Shown piece after piece: positions 56,331 to 64,000 of a stretch of 64,000 nucleotides of DNA. This DNA comes from Atherinomorus stipes (taxonomy: Eukaryota > Chordata > Actinopteri > Atheriniformes > Atherinidae). The stretch is taken from the NCBI GenBank assembly GCA_023101725.1, contig JALJCO010007076.1, positions 434,001 through 498,000 of the forward strand. Reading direction: 5' to 3'. The translations under genes and the position numbers were made by a program. Numbering within the stretch: the stretch's first letter is position 1; each line of letters opens with the position of its first letter. The notes below the pieces were generated by a model that saw only the letters and a list, made by a program, of their open reading frames with translations, did not search any database and was not told where the DNA came from.

Positions 56331-57254
56331 AGGAGCATGGTGGACATAAGAGTTTCTCTCAAATGAGAAATGGCAGGTGGAAAAACATTGATACAGAGAT
56401 ATGGCAAATTATAAAACTGGCGCATAACTGTTGTATAATTACATTGAATAAATGGCCACAATACATAAAATAGCGATAAAAAGTTACTGAATGACACAGA
56501 GACATGAAACAAATTTTGGACGATAAAGCAGCACGAAGAAAAAAAGTAGACAAAAAAGTCGAAATGGGACCAAAGTGGAAATAACAACAATAGGGGGCAC
56601 GAGGGACAAAGAAAGGAGCCATCTACTGTAAATGTACAGCCTTTTATTTTTCTTTCATTTATTTAAAATACAAATATGATCAACAGTAGAACAGAGAAAA
56701 GCAAATTTTCTTCAAAACTCAGCTGCAGTATGTTTAGTTTACAACTAAGTTTTGTATTTATAAAAATATAATTGCATTGGCATGAGTTTTTTTTTTTTTT
56801 TTTTTTTTTTTTGGAGATGATGTAATTTAAAAAATATAAAATCAGAAACTTTTAATAGATTATACAATCAATTTATGGCCAATTTATTTTCAAGTCTGGG
56901 TGTAAGTTTCATTCATTTATTCATTCGTTGGGGTTGCTGGAGCCTATCCCAGCTATTATCAGGCCAGAGGCAGAGTACAACCTGTCCTGGACAGTTTGCC
57001 AGTCTGTGGCAGGGCCAACACAGACAGACAACCATGCACACTCACATTCTCTCTTAGGGGCAATTTAGAGTAGCCAATTAACCTAACATGCATGTCTTGA
57101 TTGTGGGAGGAAGCCAGAGTACCCAGAGAGAACCCACTCATACACATGGAGAACATGCAAAGTTCACACAGGAAGGCCACTGTTGTCTGGGTGCAAAATG
57201 ATTGCAAAATCATTTAATTAACTGTAAAAATTTAAGCATGATATGTTTGTGGTT
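56331..57254. other. Spacer between kdm5a and akr1d1
   Basis: It contains a poly-T run (about 56787-56812), a dispersed repeat copy, and AATAAA or ATTAAA signals on the minus strand at 56643-56648 and 57213-57218 that could end akr1d1. No gene is seen. The junction between human 12p13-like and 7q34-like gene order falls in or near this stretch. Confidence 0.45.
56905..57190. repeat. Teleost dispersed repeat copy lacking the tRNA-like end
   Basis: Landmarks are GGGTTGCTGGAGCCTATCCC, CCAATTAACCTAACATGCAT and GAGAACATGCAAAGTTCACA. It is collinear with 58765-59151 but diverged, and it ends before the TTCGAACC-type box. Confidence 0.85.
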
Positions 57255-57889
57255 TCAGTAATCATCATGGAATGGGTACTCTGGATGGTCCGACCACCTG
57301 TTGAGTCAGTAAAGAGAAATATGAATATTGTTGTCACTGGAGAAAAAAAATATTACATATGCTGATCTTTACTCACATGAGAAGCTCCACAAAACGAATA
57401 TCCTTGTTTAGCCCCTCAATTGCCTTCATCTCATCCTCAGACAGAGAGAAGTCAAATATCTACAATTTTGACAGGTCAGTCACAAAAAGATTTCTTAGAG
57501 ATGTACTTTAGAGGAGATTTTCAGTTACTGTAGAACCAGAAGTGACTACACTCACATCAAAGTTCTCCTTTATACGAGCAGGGTTGAAGCTCTTTGGGAT
57601 AACCACCACTCCTCTCTGCGCATTGAACCTCAGCGACACCTGTGCTGTGGTCTTTTTGTACTTTCTGGCAATTGATGCCAGTAGTTCATCTTCCAGTAAC
57701 GGTGGGCATTTCAGATTAACCCTGTTTAAAAAATTGGTAATTAACAATTATTGAAAAGGTTCGGATTTTGAAAACAATTTTTTAAAGCCTTTTAAAACAG
57801 TTGGAGAATGTTGATGGATGTCAATAAAAACAAATAATGATTTGTAAACCAATTTATATTCTTTGCTTAAAAAAATTATTTTTAAAAAA

Positions 57890-57939
<50 letters not shown>

Positions 57940-60900
57940 TATATTTAATATGCTGATTTAAAATGGATGTCAAGAAGAGTATGTTTGCCACTTTGTTACC
58001 AGCACTAATTTTTTTCTGCAATCTATTTCAGAAATCACTACATGTTTTTGGACAGCTGTCCAAAAGATGAATTTTTGTATTTTTTACAATTGAATTTAGG
58101 GTTCAACTATAGGGTAAAATGATTTGCAAATCAGTGCGTTCTAGGCATATAAAATGACAACATAATACCTTATACAGTAATAGTAATATGATAAATGCAA
58201 GTTTTTATGCAAGTATAGAAATGTGGTAGCTAAGAGCATTGTATCCTTTATCAATCAAACATGAAGTGAAAGTGATCCATACCAGGACGCATCTCTAGAT
58301 GTCCCCAGGGGGCTGTAACCAACAATAACAATGTCCTTTTGCCGGCAGTATTCAAGCAACTTTGGTTGGGTGAAGTATGGATGGCATTCAACCTGTGTTT
58401 AAAGCAGGAAAAATACATTTTGTTACTTGATACAGATAAGTTGAGAAGTTCCCTCTTAGTCTTGTGTACTATAGTGTGGGCTCATACCGAGCCAGTCTTC
58501 CCAGAAGCTTCTGTAAAAAGCATTTGAATTTTTATCTATTTTTGTCCTCTCATCCTTTAAATCTGCAATGCAAATGTTTGTTTTTTTTTATGTTTTTTGT
58601 AGGGACTATGTTGTATACTGATTAGGGCTGGGTGATATGGACCAAAGGTCATATCCCGATATATTTGGGCTGAATATCGCTAAACAATATATATCCCAAT
58701 ATTTTTATTGCAAAGTGAGAGCAAATGTTTAGTCACAGTCAAAGCCAAATATGACGTCACAAGTCGTCAGTCAGTCAGTCATTTTCTGTACCGCTTATCC
58801 AGTTCAGGGTCGCGGGGGTTGCTGGAGCCCATCCCAGCTATTATCAGGCGAGAGGCGGGGTACACCCTGGACAGGTCGCCAGTCTGTCGCAGGGCCAACA
58901 CGGAGAGACAGACAACCATTCACGCTCACATTCATTCCTAGGGACAATTTAGAGTGATCAATTAACCTAACATGCATGTCTTTGGACGGTGGGAGGAAGC
59001 CGGAGTACCCGGAGAGAACCCACGCATACACGGGGAGAACATGCAAACTCCACACAGGAAGGCCACAGTTGGAATTGTTCGAACCCCCTCCCCAGCTGGG
59101 AATCGAACCAGTGACCTTCTTACTGTGAGACTGCGGTGCAGCCCACGTCACACGTCACAAGTAGTTCTATTTAAACCGGCCGGATAAAATAACTAGGGAT
59201 GCACGATAATTATCGGGCTGATAACAGGAAATTGTAACGTCATTCCGATAAGTCCAATATCATGACGACTTACCCCGATAACTTATGTCCCATAAAATTG
59301 GAATTTTTATGATCGGATATGCAGAGTTGAAAATCCCACTTTTATGCTTTTCTCACTGAGATATTGTGATTTGGGAAAGAAAGCTGCTACTTCACAGGGA
59401 AGATCCCAATCTGCATCCAAACCACTTTCCCTTCTTAGTTTAGACAGGAACTACCCTATAAAGTTTGAGTTTTTGATTTGGTATAATTAGGTATGTATGC
59501 GTGTTATCGGTATCGGCCTTTAGGAGCTGAAATTTATGGGTTATTGGTATCGGTTTTTAAAAATGGTCATCATGCATCCCTAGAAATAACACTTAACTGT
59601 TCAAAGAACAATAAAATGTAAACATAAATACTGTATAACTGTACAAGAAACTCACAGATGCAAATAAGAAACATTACAAAGGAATTAAACATGATAAACC
59701 CAAGTACGGGCAGCATTTATATAAAAAGACAAAACAAACACTGAACTATATATATTGATATATGCGATATGGTCCAATTCCATATCTCATATGAAAATAT
59801 ATCGTAATGTTTTTCATATCGATGTATCGCCCAGCCCTAATACTGATTGTATTTGTACCTGGTTTGACACCGGTTTGTACTTTAGCCCAGGTTTGTTGAG
59901 GATTAGCTCCAGTTGACGTTTGTTGAAGTTAGATACTCCAAGAGACTTTACAAGCCCAGCGTCTTTGCAAGCTTCCAATGCCTGTCCAAGAAATTCAACA
60001 AAAAGAGATGGGAAACACTGCAATAAATCCTGAACTCTGAACAAATCATAAAAATTGATAGCTGACTTTTTATTGTTTGTCCCTAACCTTGACTGTAGGT
60101 TTGTTTAAAAAAAAGGCTACTTTCTTTTAGATAGTAGTGAGTCTAGAATACACTAGTTATGGGTAAAAACACAATTCCCAATTCATCAGTACTTGGGTAG
60201 TTATAGTTAGTGTTGACAATCAATAAATGAAAGAATTCAACACATTTTTATCTGTCTTGTCCAGCAGAACTAACCTCCCATGTGGCGCAGAGGTCTGTCG
60301 CATGATAAATCCACTTTCCATTCTCATCTTGTGGGTAAAATGCATCTCCTGGCTTCAGAAAATTAGTGTCATTTAATAAGGTGAAATAACTCTATAATAT
60401 TCCAAACTTAATATGTAGCACCCATGTGTATTTATTTATTTTCTTTTTTTTTTCCCAGAAAAAGATCAAATGGGTGTAAAAAAAAAAAAAAAAACTGCTC
60501 TCACTTTGAAAGCTGTTGGCATTTCTACAATATAGAGGTCCACATAATCCAGCTGTAATGTCTCCAATGTTTTCTCCAAAGCAGGGCGTACTAATTCAGG
60601 AGGATGGAATGTGTTCCACAACTGCAAAATCAGTGCAGACAAAAAGGTATTAGATGTTGCAAAACTGTGGCAGAAGGGTTATCTGTGTGACCATGAAATT
60701 TGTTCTGGGAAAAGTTGAATTACCGATGGTGCACATTTCAGACACAAACACACAAACTTTGCCAACCTTTCCGCAGTAGAAGATATCCTCTCTCTTCACA
60801 GTTCCATCTGCTATTTTTTCCCTTATTGCTTGTCCTACCTCATGTTCATTGAAATAGACCAACGCTCCATCAATATGTCTGTACCCGATTTCAATGGACA

Positions 60901-61147
60901 GTTTGACAGCTTCATATGAAGTCCCCTTGGGGGTCTGTTAATAAACAACTTCCATGAGCAAAATACATTTTAGTCACAGTATAATACATGTGATTTCATG
61001 ATAGATAAATTAAATCATGGGTTAAATTTTGATAGGTTAAATAACCTCTCTTACCATGCGGGGATTCCCATAAGTTCCCAGTCCTATCAATGGTATACTG
61101 TTTCCATCACTCAGAGGAATTGAGTGATTTTTGGCTGACAATTCCAT
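57255..61147 (-). CDS. akr1d1: 3-oxo-5-beta-steroid 4-dehydrogenase (steroid 5-beta-reductase)
   Basis: Coding exons in transcript order: 61055-61147, 60767-60934, 60505-60621, 60275-60352, 59859-59981, 58283-58392, 57556-57721, 57377-57459, 57255-57297. They chain to 326 aa, the same length as human AKR1D1. The aldo-keto reductase barrel residues Asp53, Tyr58 and Lys87 are present. Position 120 is Glu (YIVEMP), not the His of other AKRs, which is the hallmark of the 5-beta-reductase. The C-terminus [10 protein letters not shown] fits the family. The enzyme uses NADPH to reduce the 4-5 double bond of bile acid intermediates and steroid hormones to the 5-beta form in the cytosol, mainly in liver. 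It is head to head with trim24 across 0.8 kb, as in human 7q33-34. Several AKR1 paralogues exist, but Glu120 and the synteny make this call firm. Confidence 0.95.
57891..57936. repeat. (TA)n microsatellite
   Basis: A TA tract of about 46 bp in akr1d1 intron 6. Confidence 0.95.
58765..59151 (-). mobile_element. tRNA-headed dispersed repeat (SINE-like) nested in the MITE
   Basis: An 11-bp duplication ACGTCACAAGT flanks it (58754-58764 and 59152-59162), which fits target-primed retroposition. On the minus strand it starts with a tRNA-like head that includes the Pol III B-box-like GGTTCGATTCC (about 59100), and ends in the conserved block GGAGAACATGCAAACTCCAC (on the plus strand). Family name not asserted. 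Confidence 0.8.
59194..59582. mobile_element. Second MITE nested in the akr1d1 intron 5 element
   Basis: The ends are TAGGGATGCA and TGCATCCCTA, a perfect 10-bp inverted repeat, with flanks AAAATAAC and GAAATAAC (7 of 8). The interior has TATCGG-type motifs like those at 26165-26700. Confidence 0.8.
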
Positions 61148-61960
61148 GTTCACCAAAGTGTCTGCTGCACCTTGTGCCTTTGACTATTGCCCCCAGGACA
61201 TGCCATTCAGCACAGCTTGAAAGAGCCTAGTGTTTCTGCTCTTTGACCACAAACATGACTCCTCCCAGACAGAAAGAGCAGCCTCCTGTACAAATTCACA
61301 GAATGATAAAACTACAGTATCTCCCACACTAATAAGTAGATCTAAAAAAAAAAAAAAAAAAAGCTGATATGCTTTGCTTTGTATTCCACACAGGCTAGAG
61401 AAGTTCGTGTGTGAAAAGTATTGATACAAAGTTGCTCACTTCAATGTGCAGTTTGGCCTTGACCGGCCACTGTAGTTGTGCAAAAACCGCAGTGCCGTGT
61501 GGGTAATATGCGGTTTGTGTTATGAGAAAAGGGAATATAGTAGCTAGTTATTCCCTTATGGGCGTATGAGCTTGAAAATACTATACCGGTAGCCCAATTT
61601 CAGTGTATATAGGACTGTACACTTTTATAAGTTGCTTGTTTTAAGAAAGACCGCCATAAACCGGAAAATGAGTTCTTAACTGCCTTTAGCATTGATGCAA
61701 TTAAAATAGGCTACGTTGCTAATTTAGCTTTCAAAACGGAGAGATATACGCCTAAGTTAAAAGAGCTATTCTCTTTATTATTTAATATAGCAGAATGTAA
61801 GGTTAACTGTTCAGTGTCTGTTATGTTATGCATAATAATAGTGTTTCTTTTCCAGAAGTCATAAAAGAAATAATAAGACATCCTTTGTTGGCAAGCGCAA
61901 CGCTAGTTCTATTGATTGATTGATTGACTAACGAGCCCGAGAAACGGTAGGGGGAGAAAA
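61148..61960. promoter_or_regulatory. Divergent akr1d1-trim24 intergenic promoter region
   Basis: The start codons of akr1d1 (minus) and trim24 (plus) lie 813 bp apart with no other gene between. Both promoters must fall here unless distant 5' exons exist. A poly-A run (about 61341-61362) divides it. No strong CpG island or TATA box is seen. Confidence 0.6.
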
Positions 61961-63941
<1,981 letters not shown>

Positions 63942-64000
63942 GTAATATTCCTCGCTGGAAGCTGGAGTTTCTGTTTTGGTGGATTTTTTTTATATATAGT

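Larger units (their letters stand above)
58623..59839. mobile_element. hAT-type MITE with two nested insertions, akr1d1 intron 5
   Basis: The ends are TAGGGCTGGGTGATATGG and CGCCCAGCCCTA, and an identical 8-bp ATACTGAT flanks both sides (58615-58622 and 59840-59847). The total of 1217 bp is inflated by insertions at 58765-59151 and 59194-59582. It ends only 20 bp from exon 5 (59859). Confidence 0.9.

Noticed and set aside
59090..59115. tRNA-like B-box sequence GGTTCGATTCC on the minus strand
   Set aside because: It lies in the head of a dispersed repeat with a retroposition-type duplication and does not fold as an intact tRNA gene.

Overview
This is a ray-finned (teleost) fish genomic window. 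The evidence is spliced vertebrate genes with GT-AG introns, many short AT- and GA-type microsatellites, and hAT-type MITEs and tRNA-headed dispersed repeats of the kind common in teleosts. I assigned genes by reading translated exons against remembered vertebrate orthologues. No alignment was run, so species is not called and paralogue assignments are provisional.

Layout from left to right. (1) 589-673, minus: a clear let-7i microRNA hairpin. (2) 5640-25373, minus: usp15, a ubiquitin-specific protease with 22 coding exons and 1033 aa, with a long 3' UTR down to about 3.33 kb. (3) 27708-34764, minus: an SLC6 Na+/Cl- dependent GABA/taurine/betaine-type transporter, best called slc6a13, with 14 coding exons and 649 aa. 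(4) 34.8-38.2 kb: intergenic DNA with a nested transposon stack. (5) 38777-55280, minus: kdm5a, an H3K4 demethylase with 28 coding exons and 1738 aa. (6) 57255-61147, minus: akr1d1, steroid 5-beta-reductase, with 9 exons and 326 aa. (7) 61961-63941, plus: the first five coding exons of trim24, which runs off the right edge. For all five genes the exon phases chain without a break into one open frame.

The genes have separate jobs: microRNA, deubiquitination, solute uptake, chromatin demethylation, bile acid and steroid metabolism, and transcriptional co-regulation. Gene order is informative. From recalled human maps, slc6a13-kdm5a are neighbours on 12p13, usp15 and let-7i lie on 12q14 with MON2 between them, and akr1d1-trim24 are neighbours on 7q33-34. 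The window therefore joins three human synteny blocks, and MON2 is missing between usp15 and let-7i.

I found no unknown multi-gene system. The less ordinary items are a hAT MITE carrying TCTCGCGAGA motifs with a perfect 8-bp target duplication (20201-20520), a long-inverted-repeat element splitting an older repeat and itself holding a MITE (35998-37902), a second nested stack inside akr1d1 intron 5, a perfect 20-bp hairpin in a usp15 intron, acidic expansions in USP15 and KDM5A, and an unusual first transmembrane helix and Cys-rich N-terminus in the SLC6 protein.
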